NCBI GenBank assembly: GCA_964447285.1
Contig: CAYURO010000023.1
Coordinates: 1-64,000 of the forward strand
Direction of reading: 5' to 3'
Source: CAJBNH01 sp964447285
GTDB lineage: Bacteria; Myxococcota_A; UBA9042
Length of the DNA: 64,000 nucleotides
Part shown: positions 27,401 through 35,178 of the stretch, piece after piece
Position numbering within the stretch: position 1 is the stretch's first letter
How the letters are laid out: the number at the start of each line of letters is the position of its first letter
The notes under the pieces: generated by a model
Seen by the model: only the letters and a program-made list of their open reading frames with translations
What the model was told of the DNA's origin: nothing
The model's database searches: none
Program-made: the position numbers and the translations under genes

Positions 27401-30400
27401 GTGCGCCTCCGGCAACTGCAAATCAGGATTGGGTAGTTGCGACTGCCAGATCGATCAGGACTGCGTGGCCAAGGACGACGGCAACGCGTGCAACGGCGTG
27501 GTCAAGTGCCAGCAGGGCCAGTGCAAGCTCGACGCCAACACGATCGTCACCTGCGACGCTTCGCTGAACACCAACTGCAAGGTCAACGCCTGCACGCCGG
27601 CCAGCGGCAAGTGCGCGTTGACCAACGTGCCCGACCTGACGGCGTGCGACGACCAGAGCGCCTGCACCCAGACCGACCGGTGCGTGGCCGGCCAGTGCGT
27701 GGGCAACACGGTGGCTTGCGACGACGGCAACTCGTGTACTGCGGATTCCTGCGACGCCAAGCTGGGTTGCGTGTCCAAGCCGTCCGCCGGCACCTGCGAC
27801 GATGGCGACGCCTGCACCAAGCCCGACACCTGTCTGGCCGGGGTGTGCAAGGCGGGACCCAACACCTGCGCCGTCTGCACCAAGGACGCCGACTGCCCCG
27901 ACGACGGTAACCTTTGCAACGGCTTGCAGTATTGCGCAGCTTCCGGCGTCTGCGCGGCCAAGCCCGGCACTGTGGTCGTCTGCGGTGCCGGAAATTCCTG
28001 CAACGCCAACACCTGCCAGCCCAACACCGGCAAGTGCGTGCTGGTCCCCGTGTCGAACGGCTCGCCGTGTGACGACGCCACCGTGTGCAGCGCCACGTCT
28101 TCGTGCTTCGGCGGCGCGTGCGTGGGCGCCAACCTGGTCGATTGCAACGACCAGAACGCCTGCTCCGCCGACGCCTGCGACCCGGTCAAGGGCTGCACGC
28201 ACACCGCGACCGGCGCCACCTGCGACGACGGCAACGCCTGCACCGTGGGCGACTTGTGTACGGCCGACCTGAAGTGCCTGCCCGGCGCCAACAAGTGCGC
28301 CTGCCAGATCGACAGCGACTGCAAGAACGACGCGGACTTGTGCAACGGCACCCTGATCTGCTCGGGCAACCAGTGCGTGGTCAAACCCGGGTCGGTCATC
28401 GCCTGCCCGCCCGGAACCCTTCCCTGCTTGGTCGGCGCGTGTACGCCCGCGACCGGCCAGTGTGGCCTGCAACTTCTGCCCGACGGCGCGGCGTGCGACG
28501 ACGGCACGGCGTGTTCGACGGGAGAGAAGTGCAGCTCGGGCAAGTGCATCGGCTCGCAATTGGTGTGCGACGACAAGAACCCGTGCACCAAGGATTCCTG
28601 CGACGCCAAGCTGGGTTGCGTCACGGCTCCCGCGACCGGCGCCTGCGACGACGGCAACGCGTGCACGGTGGGCGACGCCTGCCAGAACGGCGCTTGCCAG
28701 CCCGGCGCCAACACCTGCCAGTGCCAGACCGCGGCCGACTGCGCGGCTTTCGAAGACGGAAACGTGTGCAACGGCAAGCTGGCGTGCCAGGCCGGCAAGT
28801 GCGCCGTCGACCCCGCGACGGTGGTCGTGTGCGCCGACGACGGCTTGAGCTGCACGACCGCGACGTGCAATCCCGCCAGCGGCCAGTGCAGCCAGACGCC
28901 GGCGACCAACGGCACCCCGTGCGGCGGCGCCGAGCTCTGCGGCGGCTCTGGCACCTGCCAGACCGGCAAGTGCACTGGCACCAGCGGCTGCGCCGACGAC
29001 GGCAACCCCTGCACCACCGCGATCTGCGACGGCAAGGGCACGTGCGGCACCCAACCCGCCGTCGCCACCTGCGAGGACGGCGACGCGTGCACCGTCGGCG
29101 ACGCCTGCCAGGCCGGCAAGTGCGTCGCCGGGACCAACACGTGCGCCTGCAAGACCAACATCGACTGCAAGGGTTATGACGACGGCAACCTGTGCAACGG
29201 CGTGTTCACGTGTCAGGTGGGGCAGTGCAAGCTCGACCCCAAGACCATCGTGACTTGCGTGCCGGGGGCCAACACCTGCATCACGCCCGTCTGCCTGGCC
29301 GCGACCGGCCAGTGCCAGGACCAGTCCGCGCCCAACGGCACGCCCTGCGACGACGGCAACGCTTGTACAACGTCCGGCCAGTGCGCCAGCGGCCAGTGTC
29401 TGGTGCAGAAGGTCACGTGCAACGACAGCAACGGCTGCACCACCGACTCGTGCGACACCGTGGTGGGCTGCAAGTACGCGAATGTGCCCCAGTTCCCGCC
29501 CACCACCTGTGACGACGGCGACCCGTGCACGATGATCAGCGCGTGCAACGCGGGCAAGTGTCAGGGCTTGCTGAATACCTGCTTCTGCGGCACCGACGCC
29601 GACTGCAAGGACGACGGCAACCTCTGCAACGGCATCTCGACGTGCCAGGGCGGCACCTGCAAGACCAAGGCCGGCAGCGTGATCACCTGCAGCACGACCG
29701 GCGACACCGCCTGCTTGAAGAACCAGTGCGTGCCGGCGACCGGTGCCTGCGTCAAGGCGCCCAGCGCGGCCGGAACCGCTTGCGATGACGCCAACTTGTG
29801 CACCGGCGGCGACGTGTGTTCGTTGGGCAACTGCATCGGCGTGCCGTTCGACTGTGCCGACGCCGTCAACTGCACCGTCGACGCCTGCGTACCGGCCCAG
29901 GGCTGCATCCACACGCCCAACAACACCGCGTGCGCGGACGCGTCGGTCTGCACCGAGGACATTTGCGACGCGACCGCCGGCTGCATGTCGTCGGCCAAGC
30001 CTGGCCTGCCGTGCGACGACGCCGACGCGTGCACCGCAGGCGAGAAGTGCCTGGTGCTCAGTGGTGGGGTCCAGTGCGGCGCAGGGGCGACGGTCGACTG
30101 CAACGACTTGAACCCGTGCACGGCAGATTCTTGCCAGAAGACGACCGGTTGCGCCCATGCCCCGCAGGTTGGCGCAGTCTGCGACGACGGCAACGTCTGC
30201 ACCAGCGGCGACGCCTGCGCGGCGACCGGCAAGTGCGAGGGAAAGGCCTCCACCTGCGACGACAACAATGTTTGCACGACCGACGCTTGCTCGGCCGCCA
30301 CAGGCTGCACGCATGTCGCCAATACGGCGGCCTGTGACGACGGCAACGTCTGCACCAAGGGCGACACGTGTCAGGCGACCAAGTGCGTGGGCGCGGCGGT

Positions 30401-31451
30401 CTCGTGTGACGACGGCAACCCGTGCACCCAGGACGTGTGCGCGGTCGGCGTCGGCTGCCAGTCGACCCCGGTCGCCGTCGGCACGGCGTGCAACGACGGC
30501 AACGCGTGCACCTCGCCCGACACCTGCACAGCCGGCAAGTGCACAGGGCCTGCCAAGACGTGCGACGACGCAAACCCCTGCACGGCCGACGCATGTGACG
30601 CCGTCACGGGTGTATGCGTGGCCAAGCCGCTGCCGGGAGGCGCGTGCAACGACGCCGACGCCTGCACCAGCCTTGACGTCTGCCAGGCGTCGGGCAAGTG
30701 CGCGGGTCAGCTCAAGGACTGCACCGACGCCAACATGTGCTCGGTGGACAGCTGCCAGAGCTCGACCGGCAACTGCCTGCACACCCCCAGCCCGGGCTCC
30801 GCGTGCGACGACGGTCAGCCGTGCACGGCGCCGGATTTGTGCAGCGCGGCGGCGACTTGCATTGGCTCGGCGAAGCTGTGTGACGACGCCAAGGCGTGCA
30901 CCACCGACAAGTGCGACGCGGCGACCGGCCAGTGCCTGTTCACGGCAATCCCCGGGATCACCAAGAACTTCGAGGATGGCTCGACCAGCGGTTGGGCCTT
31001 CCAGTCCTTGAACCAGCAGATTCAGTGGACGCTCGACAAGCTGAAGTCCAGCTCGCCCTCGGTCTCTCTGTACGTCGGTCACATCGTGCCGGCGACTCAG
31101 CAGCACACCTACGACGTAGGCCCGGGCCTTGCGACGGCCACCCTGTCCAACATCGTCATTCCGGCTGGCGTCCAGAATGCCAAGCTGACGGTGCAGGTCT
31201 GGTTCGACCGCGACCCCAACGAGGCCCCTGGCTGCAACGGTTTGGCCGACAGGGTGGGCGTGCTGGTCAACAATCAGGTCACCACGCAGTTGTGCACGCG
31301 GTCGACCGCGTTTCAAGCGCTGACGGTCGACCTGCAGGCCTACGCTGGCCAGACCATCAGCATCGGTCTGACGTTTGCGCACAACATGCAGAACAACAAC
31401 GGGCAGGGCGCTTGGTTTGACGACCTTGCGGTGACTTGGACCTGCCCTTAA
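24429..31451 (+). CDS. Giant exported Cys-rich repeat protein with C-terminal beta-sandwich
   Basis: A 2,340-residue extracellular protein. The N terminus is a signal peptide; Cys32 follows TASAQG, so either lipidation or ordinary cleavage after ASA is possible. Residues from about 60 to 2170 are repeats of the form CDDGNPCTxDxCDxxxGC, about 50 by hand count, like the Dictyostelium CTDC repeat. Roughly ten longer modules with DxDC...DDGNLCNG and a PxTGxC end are interleaved up to about residue 1800; after that only short units remain. Residues about 2175-2340 form a beta-sandwich (NFEDGSTSGWAF, AWFDDLAVTW) like binding or adhesion domains. Expected: a long disulfide-rich stalk carrying a terminal binding domain. 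The ATG at 24429 is chosen for its signal peptide and GGGGG site. No enzyme motif is seen. Confidence 0.92.
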   Translation: MAARQRFAQFLAARRGILLISLLIFTASAQGCKGSAIGTSSEPLGDPVLTFPDAGMDGDATSPTCQTDLDCAPLAKSPCTLAICEPTSRRCVTVPRPEFAACTSTDLCVAEAACVGGACQPLTPRTCDDGNPCTIDACDPATGCTALPADATVACSDDNPCTLGDHCQAGSCTSVLNTCACDLASDCTATIADPCAAPMQCSGGFCVPLPDAATSCDDKNPCTIDTCDSQVGGCVHAERPDGLACDDGSICTQGDVCLSGSCVSAGKLPCSDAPGACPTTCDPAVGCTADATPTTGPCDDGDETTVGDQCLQGACVGQPTGKCLTDADCPPAADCLGKPVCRLGLCMVDTDLAVGCPADSTQTCMLPVCTATGCQSYPAAKGAPCQEGSHCTHGDQCSASGACMSGPELNCDDADPCTYDVCDATVGCKATPAAGGTACQDGDPCTTGDTCGDGSCVPGPHVCDDGEPCTIDLCDPAKNNACTHLDAVEGSGCEDGNPCTVGGACQAGVCVGGIKLVCDDGSPCTKDACTDQGTCSHEPIDAPDGQVACDDGDSCTSADKCTAGKCQGVSGVCQCGKDSDCQGFEDANLCNGTLRCINHACEVDPGTLVQCPAPSSACAAVQCQPSTGQCFEVSMPGAPCDDGDICTTQDTCLSGGVCVGGPPVLCTDGDLCTVDSCDPSKGCTFVVGVGVSAPCDDGNACTFGDKCGANGCESGINACQCQTDGDCQAFDDGNVCNGGLLCKQGLCVADGKGVTCPDPGGPCTPTACDPKTGQCLSTAPLDGSACEIAETCATGGICKGGACLGAQVASCDDQNPCTKDSCTLDGCQHAVQQGLVCNDGNACTANETCGPTGTCGSGTNICNCQLDIDCPDDGNKCNGVFECKGAVCQPKSGSVVQCDATQDNACSVNTCQPTTGKCAPIVTADGQKCDDGDQCSQGDACLAGKCKAGVSLTCDDQNPCTDDGCNPAQGCWHQANTKACDDGNLCTIGDVCASGNCKSGLGSCDCQIDQDCVAKDDGNACNGVVKCQQGQCKLDANTIVTCDASLNTNCKVNACTPASGKCALTNVPDLTACDDQSACTQTDRCVAGQCVGNTVACDDGNSCTADSCDAKLGCVSKPSAGTCDDGDACTKPDTCLAGVCKAGPNTCAVCTKDADCPDDGNLCNGLQYCAASGVCAAKPGTVVVCGAGNSCNANTCQPNTGKCVLVPVSNGSPCDDATVCSATSSCFGGACVGANLVDCNDQNACSADACDPVKGCTHTATGATCDDGNACTVGDLCTADLKCLPGANKCACQIDSDCKNDADLCNGTLICSGNQCVVKPGSVIACPPGTLPCLVGACTPATGQCGLQLLPDGAACDDGTACSTGEKCSSGKCIGSQLVCDDKNPCTKDSCDAKLGCVTAPATGACDDGNACTVGDACQNGACQPGANTCQCQTAADCAAFEDGNVCNGKLACQAGKCAVDPATVVVCADDGLSCTTATCNPASGQCSQTPATNGTPCGGAELCGGSGTCQTGKCTGTSGCADDGNPCTTAICDGKGTCGTQPAVATCEDGDACTVGDACQAGKCVAGTNTCACKTNIDCKGYDDGNLCNGVFTCQVGQCKLDPKTIVTCVPGANTCITPVCLAATGQCQDQSAPNGTPCDDGNACTTSGQCASGQCLVQKVTCNDSNGCTTDSCDTVVGCKYANVPQFPPTTCDDGDPCTMISACNAGKCQGLLNTCFCGTDADCKDDGNLCNGISTCQGGTCKTKAGSVITCSTTGDTACLKNQCVPATGACVKAPSAAGTACDDANLCTGGDVCSLGNCIGVPFDCADAVNCTVDACVPAQGCIHTPNNTACADASVCTEDICDATAGCMSSAKPGLPCDDADACTAGEKCLVLSGGVQCGAGATVDCNDLNPCTADSCQKTTGCAHAPQVGAVCDDGNVCTSGDACAATGKCEGKASTCDDNNVCTTDACSAATGCTHVANTAACDDGNVCTKGDTCQATKCVGAAVSCDDGNPCTQDVCAVGVGCQSTPVAVGTACNDGNACTSPDTCTAGKCTGPAKTCDDANPCTADACDAVTGVCVAKPLPGGACNDADACTSLDVCQASGKCAGQLKDCTDANMCSVDSCQSSTGNCLHTPSPGSACDDGQPCTAPDLCSAAATCIGSAKLCDDAKACTTDKCDAATGQCLFTAIPGITKNFEDGSTSGWAFQSLNQQIQWTLDKLKSSSPSVSLYVGHIVPATQQHTYDVGPGLATATLSNIVIPAGVQNAKLTVQVWFDRDPNEAPGCNGLADRVGVLVNNQVTTQLCTRSTAFQALTVDLQAYAGQTISIGLTFAHNMQNNNGQGAWFDDLAVTWTCP

Positions 31452-31628
31452 CCGTCGCCGGGCGCGTGGGCCAGTCTGAGTGGTTCGCAGCACGTTCTTC
31501 ACGATCACCGCGCCGCGTGATGGACCGCCGCAGCGCCGCAGTGGCCTTCCCCAGTCAGGATCCGCATCGCCACGGTCATTTCCCGCAATCGCCCCGCCCC
31601 AGCGCCACCCGCGCCGCACATGCGTCGC

Positions 31629-31648
31629 GCCAAATCGGGCCAAATCGG
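31629..31648 (+). repeat. Two tandem GCCAAATCGG units next to a promoter
   Basis: GCCAAATCGG occurs twice head to tail, exactly one helical turn apart, ending 8 nt before the candidate -35 of the SMB-protein gene. This is a typical layout for an activator binding on one DNA face. Confidence 0.5.
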
Positions 31649-31656
31649 CCGAAAGC

Positions 31657-31685
31657 TTGCAATCCTGTGAGGCTCTGGCTACGTT
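31657..31685 (+). promoter_or_regulatory. Promoter candidate for the somatomedin-B-like gene
   Basis: TTGCAA and TACGTT are 17 nt apart, about 100 nt upstream of the ATG at 31785. The match is moderate; the adjacent tandem repeat strengthens it. Confidence 0.35.
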
Positions 31686-31784
31686 GCTGCGAAGTTGTCC
31701 GCCGCGGCGGCACCAGCGGAGCGACCCGGGCCGGGCCGGAGCGCACGCAGACCCGCAGTCAGGACGAACAAGGAGATAGGCTCT

Positions 31785-32876
31785 ATGAACTCAATGTGGA
31801 AGATTGCGCTGTGTACCCTTTGCATGGCCTTCGTGCCGGCTCTCGCGATGGCGGAAGACGTCATCTCGACTCCCGACGACGCGACCGCGACGGACACCGC
31901 CGGCGACGCGACCGAGACGACCGCCTTCAACACCAATCCCTGCTGGGACGCCAAGTGCCCGGCCGAGACCGCCGCCTGCCAGAACGACACGAAGTGCAAC
32001 GCCTTCGTCGTCTGTGGTCAGAAGCCCGCCGCTGAGATCGACGCTTGCTACAAGGCCGCCAATCTGACTGAGCAGCCCGCGCAGTACCAGCCCATGGCCG
32101 TCTGCGGTTGGAAGGCTTGCGCCGACCCCACCGCCGGTTCTTGCGTCGACAAGTGCGGCAAGTGGGACAACTCCTGGCCGTGCAACTGCGACGACGCCTG
32201 CACCGAGATGGGCGACTGCTGCTCCGACTTGGCCGACGTCTGCGTCCCCGCGGCCGCTCCGACCTGCAAGGACAGCGGCTGCGACGCCCAAGGCCTGAAC
32301 CCCGACGGCTCGGCGGCCGCCTGCTACTGCGACACCGGTTGCGCCCAGTACGGCGACTGCTGCGAGGACATCGCTGAGTTCTGCGGCGGCACGGAACCTG
32401 GCGGCGACGGCCTGTGCGCTGGGACGGCGTGCGACGGCGCTGGCGTCACGGCCGACGGTGCCGAGGCGGCTTGCTACTGCGACGGCGAGTGCGAGCAGTA
32501 CGGCGATTGCTGCAGTGACTTCGAAACTGCCTGCAAGAACCCGGTGTGCGTGCCGGCTTGCGACGGCAAGGCCTGCGGCCCCGACGGCTGCGGCGGAACC
32601 TGCACGCCCGGCTGCGGCGCGGCTGAGTGCGACATCCTGACCGGCCAGTGCAAGCCCACGACGGAGCCCACGGACACCATCGGCACGGACATCACCGGAG
32701 GCTCGGACGCGATCAAGGTCGACACCAAGTCCGACACGACCACTCCGGCCGCTACGGCGTCCAGCTCGTCCAGCGGCGGTTGCTCCTCGACCGGCACGCC
32801 GGTGGGTCAGGGCGGCCTGCTGATCGCGCTGTTCGCGCTGATCGGCGCGGTGGTCCTGCGTCGTCGCATCGTCTAG
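31785..32876 (+). CDS. Secreted protein with three somatomedin-B-like domains and MYXO-CTERM-like tail
   Basis: A 363-residue exported protein. A signal peptide (about 1-23) precedes an acidic linker and a Cys-rich segment. Three somatomedin-B-like modules follow, each with the CxC...DCC core: CNCDDACTEMGDCCSD, CYCDTGCAQYGDCCED and CYCDGECEQYGDCCSD. A CGPDGCGGTC stretch, a Thr/Ser linker, then GGCSSTG, a hydrophobic helix and RRR complete it. That tail matches the MYXO-CTERM plan (Cys, helix, Arg cluster) used for sorting to the surface in Myxococcota. AAGGAGA lies upstream of the chosen ATG. Likely surface anchored after cleavage; partner unknown. Confidence 0.88.
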   Translation: MNSMWKIALCTLCMAFVPALAMAEDVISTPDDATATDTAGDATETTAFNTNPCWDAKCPAETAACQNDTKCNAFVVCGQKPAAEIDACYKAANLTEQPAQYQPMAVCGWKACADPTAGSCVDKCGKWDNSWPCNCDDACTEMGDCCSDLADVCVPAAAPTCKDSGCDAQGLNPDGSAAACYCDTGCAQYGDCCEDIAEFCGGTEPGGDGLCAGTACDGAGVTADGAEAACYCDGECEQYGDCCSDFETACKNPVCVPACDGKACGPDGCGGTCTPGCGAAECDILTGQCKPTTEPTDTIGTDITGGSDAIKVDTKSDTTTPAATASSSSSGGCSSTGTPVGQGGLLIALFALIGAVVLRRRIV

Positions 32877-32893
32877 ACAAGTGACGCTCGTGT

Positions 32894-32938
32894 GAGGCCC
32901 GTCGTCGGCTCCGGCCGGCGGCGGGCCTCGCCATTTTT
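32894..32938 (+). terminator. Strong intrinsic terminator
   Basis: GAGGCCCG (32894-32901) pairs with CGGGCCTC (32922-32929), and the inner 8 bp also pair with two G-U, giving a 16-bp stem with a TCCG loop, followed by ATTTTT. It ends the SMB-protein transcript 18 nt after the stop. Confidence 0.85.
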
Positions 32939-33031
32939 GACGCGGGCGTGCGCGCCGTTTCCCCAAGCGTGACAAGGCGTCCCCTGAGTCCGAGTGGCCG
33001 GCCGCATTGGCGCCGACTACCTTGGCCTGCA

Positions 33032-33475
33032 ATGATGCCCACAACTCCCACGTTGTTTGTTGCCGCCGGAGGCGAGCCTTCGCTTCGCCCCGCCATCGCG
33101 GATTTCGTCCGCCGCCTGGTTGCGGACCCCATGATCGGCTTCCACTTTCGCGGTATCGACCCGGTGCGCCTCGAGCTGCTGGAGTGGCAGGTGGCGGCGC
33201 GGGCGCTGGGAGCTGACCTGCCGTACGAGGGGCGTCCCCTGCAACAGGCACACGCGCGTCACCGCATCCTCGACGGGCAGTTCGCCAGACGCACCCACCT
33301 GTTGCGTGAGGTCATGGCCGACCACGGACTGCCGCGGCCGGTTCAAGAGGCTCTGCTGGCCCACAGCGAGGACCAGCGCGATCTGGTGGTGGTGATGCAC
33401 GCGGCACCGGGCCGTTGCGACCCGTCGTCACCTTCGGCAGGGCCGCTGGTCACGTTCATTACCCCCCGCCGATGA
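33032..33475 (+). CDS. Truncated haemoglobin
   Basis: A 147-residue globin of the truncated (2-on-2) family. Recognisable segments are GGEPSLRPAIADFVRRLVADPMIGFHF (family DPxxxxFF), YEGRPLQQAHARH and ILDGQF; His74 in QQAHARH is the expected proximal haem ligand. Family roles include oxygen storage, NO detoxification and peroxide chemistry; which applies is unknown. The start is the first of two adjacent ATGs at 33032; no good ribosome site is seen. It follows a strong terminator, so it is transcribed separately. Confidence 0.85.
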   Translation: MMPTTPTLFVAAGGEPSLRPAIADFVRRLVADPMIGFHFRGIDPVRLELLEWQVAARALGADLPYEGRPLQQAHARHRILDGQFARRTHLLREVMADHGLPRPVQEALLAHSEDQRDLVVVMHAAPGRCDPSSPSAGPLVTFITPRR

Positions 33476-33507
33476 CCGTCAATTCAGCGCACGGCGGCAC
33501 CGGGGAC

Positions 33508-33537
33508 TTGACACGCAACCGCGATCTGACGCATGTT
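33508..33537 (+). promoter_or_regulatory. Promoter candidate for tRNA-Leu
   Basis: Consensus TTGACA (33508-33513) with CATGTT at 18-nt spacing, ending 32 nt before the mature tRNA 5' end. The -10 is weak. Confidence 0.4.
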
Positions 33538-33569
33538 GTCGGGCGTCGTCGGTCCGCCGACGGTTCTTT

Positions 33570-33656
<87 letters not shown>

Positions 33657-33696
33657 CTTCCCCGACAATTCATCTCCGACTCCCGACGGCGGCCGC

Positions 33697-34152
33697 ATGA
33701 CCACCGTGTGCGCGAGCATGGCTTTCACCCGCATCGACGCGACCCGCATCTTGCACGCCGTTTGCCGGTGGGGCCTTGGCGTCGCTGCCGTGGCGGTGGC
33801 CCTCAGCGTGGCGGGATGCGCAAGTGACCCGTCGACCTTTCCCACGCGGCTGGAACGCGCGATTGCTTCGGGCCAGGTGGACCAAGTCGAGCGTTTGCTG
33901 ACGCGCGAATCGCGGCCCCTGTTTCTCGCCATGACAGCCACTTCCGCCAGACGCGACGGGCCGTTTGCCCTCCTCACGCCGAAGCAAACGGTGCGCACGC
34001 TGGGCGTCCAGCGGGGCGAGAACGGTGTGCTGCTGTCGGTGCAAGTGGGTTCAGAGGTCCGGGATTGGGTGCTGGTCGAAGAGGGTGGCGACTATCGACT
34101 GGACCTGATGGCGACTTCCGCTCGGCGTCCTTGGGGCGCCCAGACCTACTGA
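33697..34152 (+). CDS. Hypothetical lipoprotein
   Basis: A 151-residue predicted lipoprotein: N-terminal basic stretch, hydrophobic helix and canonical lipobox SVAGC (Cys about 41). The mature domain (TRLERAIASGQVDQVERLLTRES, read here as LERAIASGQVDQVERLL) looks like a short helical repeat followed by a beta domain (TVRTLGVQRGENGVLLSVQ). I do not recognise the family. It lies 40 nt after tRNA-Leu and converges on the RRM gene through a shared hairpin. Confidence 0.7.
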   Translation: MTTVCASMAFTRIDATRILHAVCRWGLGVAAVAVALSVAGCASDPSTFPTRLERAIASGQVDQVERLLTRESRPLFLAMTATSARRDGPFALLTPKQTVRTLGVQRGENGVLLSVQVGSEVRDWVLVEEGGDYRLDLMATSARRPWGAQTY

Positions 34153-34180
34153 CCAAGCTCGTCGTTCATGTCCCCAAACG

Positions 34181-34214
34181 CGAACACCCGAGGCCTTGCG
34201 ACCTCGGGTGTTCG
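34181..34214. terminator. Bidirectional hairpin between convergent genes
   Basis: A perfect 13-bp stem (CGAACACCCGAGG 34181-34193, CCTCGGGTGTTCG 34202-34214) with an 8-nt loop lies between convergent stops. T-runs are poor on both sides, but size and position fit a shared terminator. Confidence 0.6.
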
Positions 34215-34268
34215 TCGGTTCCATCGTGTCCAGCTCTCAGGATCTGCTGGTATTTCGCTGACGGGTGA

Positions 34269-34739
34269 CTACCACTCGCCGCGATTGCCACGACCGCCGC
34301 TATCACGACCGCCACGACCCCCGCGACCGCCGCCGCCGAAGTCACGACCGCCGCCACCGCCGCCGAAGTCGCCGCCGCCGTAGCCACCGCCGCCACCGCC
34401 GCCACCACCGTAGCCGCCGCCACCGCCGCCGAAGTCACGACCGCCGCCGCCACCGCCACCGCCACCGCCGCCACCGAAGTCGCGGCGCGGGGCGCGCTCG
34501 AGGGCTTCGCTGACCTTGACGGCGCGGCCGTCGATCGTCTGGCCGTCCATTTCCGCGATCGCCGTCGTCGCCTGCACGTCGTCCGTCATCGTCACGAAGC
34601 CGAAGCCGCGCGAACGACCGGTTTCGCGGTCGGTGATGACCTTTGCGTCAGAGACCTCGCCGAACTGCTCGAACGCCTGACGCAGCGATGCGTCGACCGT
34701 GTTCCAACTCAAACCACCCACAAACAGCTTCTTTGCCAT
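34269..34739 (-). CDS. Gly-rich RRM RNA-binding protein
   Basis: A 156-residue protein: one RRM (about 1-82) with RNP2 KLFVGGLSW and RNP1 GRSRGFGFVTM, then a long low-complexity Gly tail with periodic RDFGGGGG and GYGGGG units ending RGNRGEW. Bacterial and plant proteins of this plan bind RNA, are often cold-induced, and their Gly/Arg tails can drive condensation. The ATG at 34739 begins the RRM; upstream residues in the frame are not conserved. A long upstream region holds a candidate MITE, which may affect its expression. Confidence 0.92.
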   Translation of the reverse strand: MAKKLFVGGLSWNTVDASLRQAFEQFGEVSDAKVITDRETGRSRGFGFVTMTDDVQATTAIAEMDGQTIDGRAVKVSEALERAPRRDFGGGGGGGGGGGGRDFGGGGGGYGGGGGGGGGYGGGDFGGGGGGRDFGGGGRGGRGGRDSGGRGNRGEW

Positions 34740-34851
34740 TGAACCCACTCTCTTGCTGATCAGCCCAATCCACCCGGGACAACCGATTTTGTACCGAAGG
34801 CTCCCCATCGTACCACGGCGTCACTGGCTTGAAAAGCGTGTAAATCGAGGG

Positions 34852-34863
34852 GGGATCGCGCCC
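34852..34863 (+). repeat. Left 12-bp direct repeat (target duplication candidate)
   Basis: GGGATCGCGCCC, identical to the copy at 35102-35113, directly abuts the inverted-repeat end of the candidate MITE. The repeat is itself partly palindromic. Confidence 0.55.
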
Positions 34864-35101
34864 CATGTGCGCTAACCTTGCCGGAGTCCGCCGCCCCCGA
34901 AGTGAACTTCGCGGGCTACCCGTCTAGAAGTCCGCGTTGATGACGCCGCGGACTGCCACAGCCGATTGCCGCTCACGCACCCGAACGCGTCCCTTCGACT
35001 CGCAAGGCACCATGTGCCAGTCCCCCAGGGACTTCTTGAACGGTAGCCAACGGACTTTAGTCCGTGGATTCAGGCAATTGCGGTCCAAAGTTAGCGCATA
35101 T
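34864..35101. mobile_element. Candidate 238-bp MITE, hairpin-rich
   Basis: The segment starts ATGTGCGCTAAC (from 34865) and ends GTTAGCGCATAT, inverted repeats matching 11 of 12, flanked by identical 12-bp direct repeats. Inside, TTGCC (34878-34882) pairs with GGCAA (35073-35077), GGCTACC (34914-34920) with GGTAGCC (35042-35048), and GAAGTCC (34927-34933) with GGACTTC (35029-35035). Local hairpins are CGAAG-TGAA-CTTCG (34898-34911) and ACGGAC-TTTA-GTCCGT (35050-35065), the latter like REP palindromes. No open frame of note. It fits a non-autonomous transposon remnant; a structured RNA is the alternative. Confidence 0.5.
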
Positions 35102-35113
35102 GGGATCGCGCCC
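35102..35113 (+). repeat. Right 12-bp direct repeat (target duplication candidate)
   Basis: GGGATCGCGCCC, second copy, abutting the right inverted-repeat end. The 65 bp from here to the dehydrogenase stop show nothing further. Confidence 0.55.
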
Positions 35114-35178
35114 ACACCCTGCCCGCGCGGTGCGGAACCGAGTTCAACCACAGGTTGCTGCGGGGCGGCCGAGACTGC

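Larger units (their letters stand above)
31452..31784. other. Intergenic region with upstream regulatory signals
   Basis: About 330 bases without a credible gene. The first 170 show nothing I can name. The rest holds the tandem 10-bp repeat and promoter candidate listed separately and a leader of about 90 nt ending in AAGGAGA before the next start. Confidence 0.5.

Noticed and set aside
24429..31451. CRISPR array or DNA minisatellite as an explanation of the repeats
   Set aside because: Repeats are protein-level, imperfect in DNA, and without uniform spacers; no cas genes are near.
27423..31643. 1,406-codon open frame antisense to the giant Cys-rich gene
   Set aside because: It follows from repeated TGC/GAC-rich codons that cannot make stops on the opposite strand. 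It is Arg/Ala/Val-rich, lacks a family signature, and mirrors the repeats.
32894..32938. Riboswitch for the truncated haemoglobin gene
   Set aside because: A simple long stem with a T-run right after the upstream stop is a terminator; no aptamer-like part was seen.
34852..35113. RNase P RNA, tmRNA, 6S or SRP RNA in the hairpin-rich region
   Set aside because: None of the conserved signature segments of these RNAs could be found; inverted ends with direct repeats fit a mobile element better.
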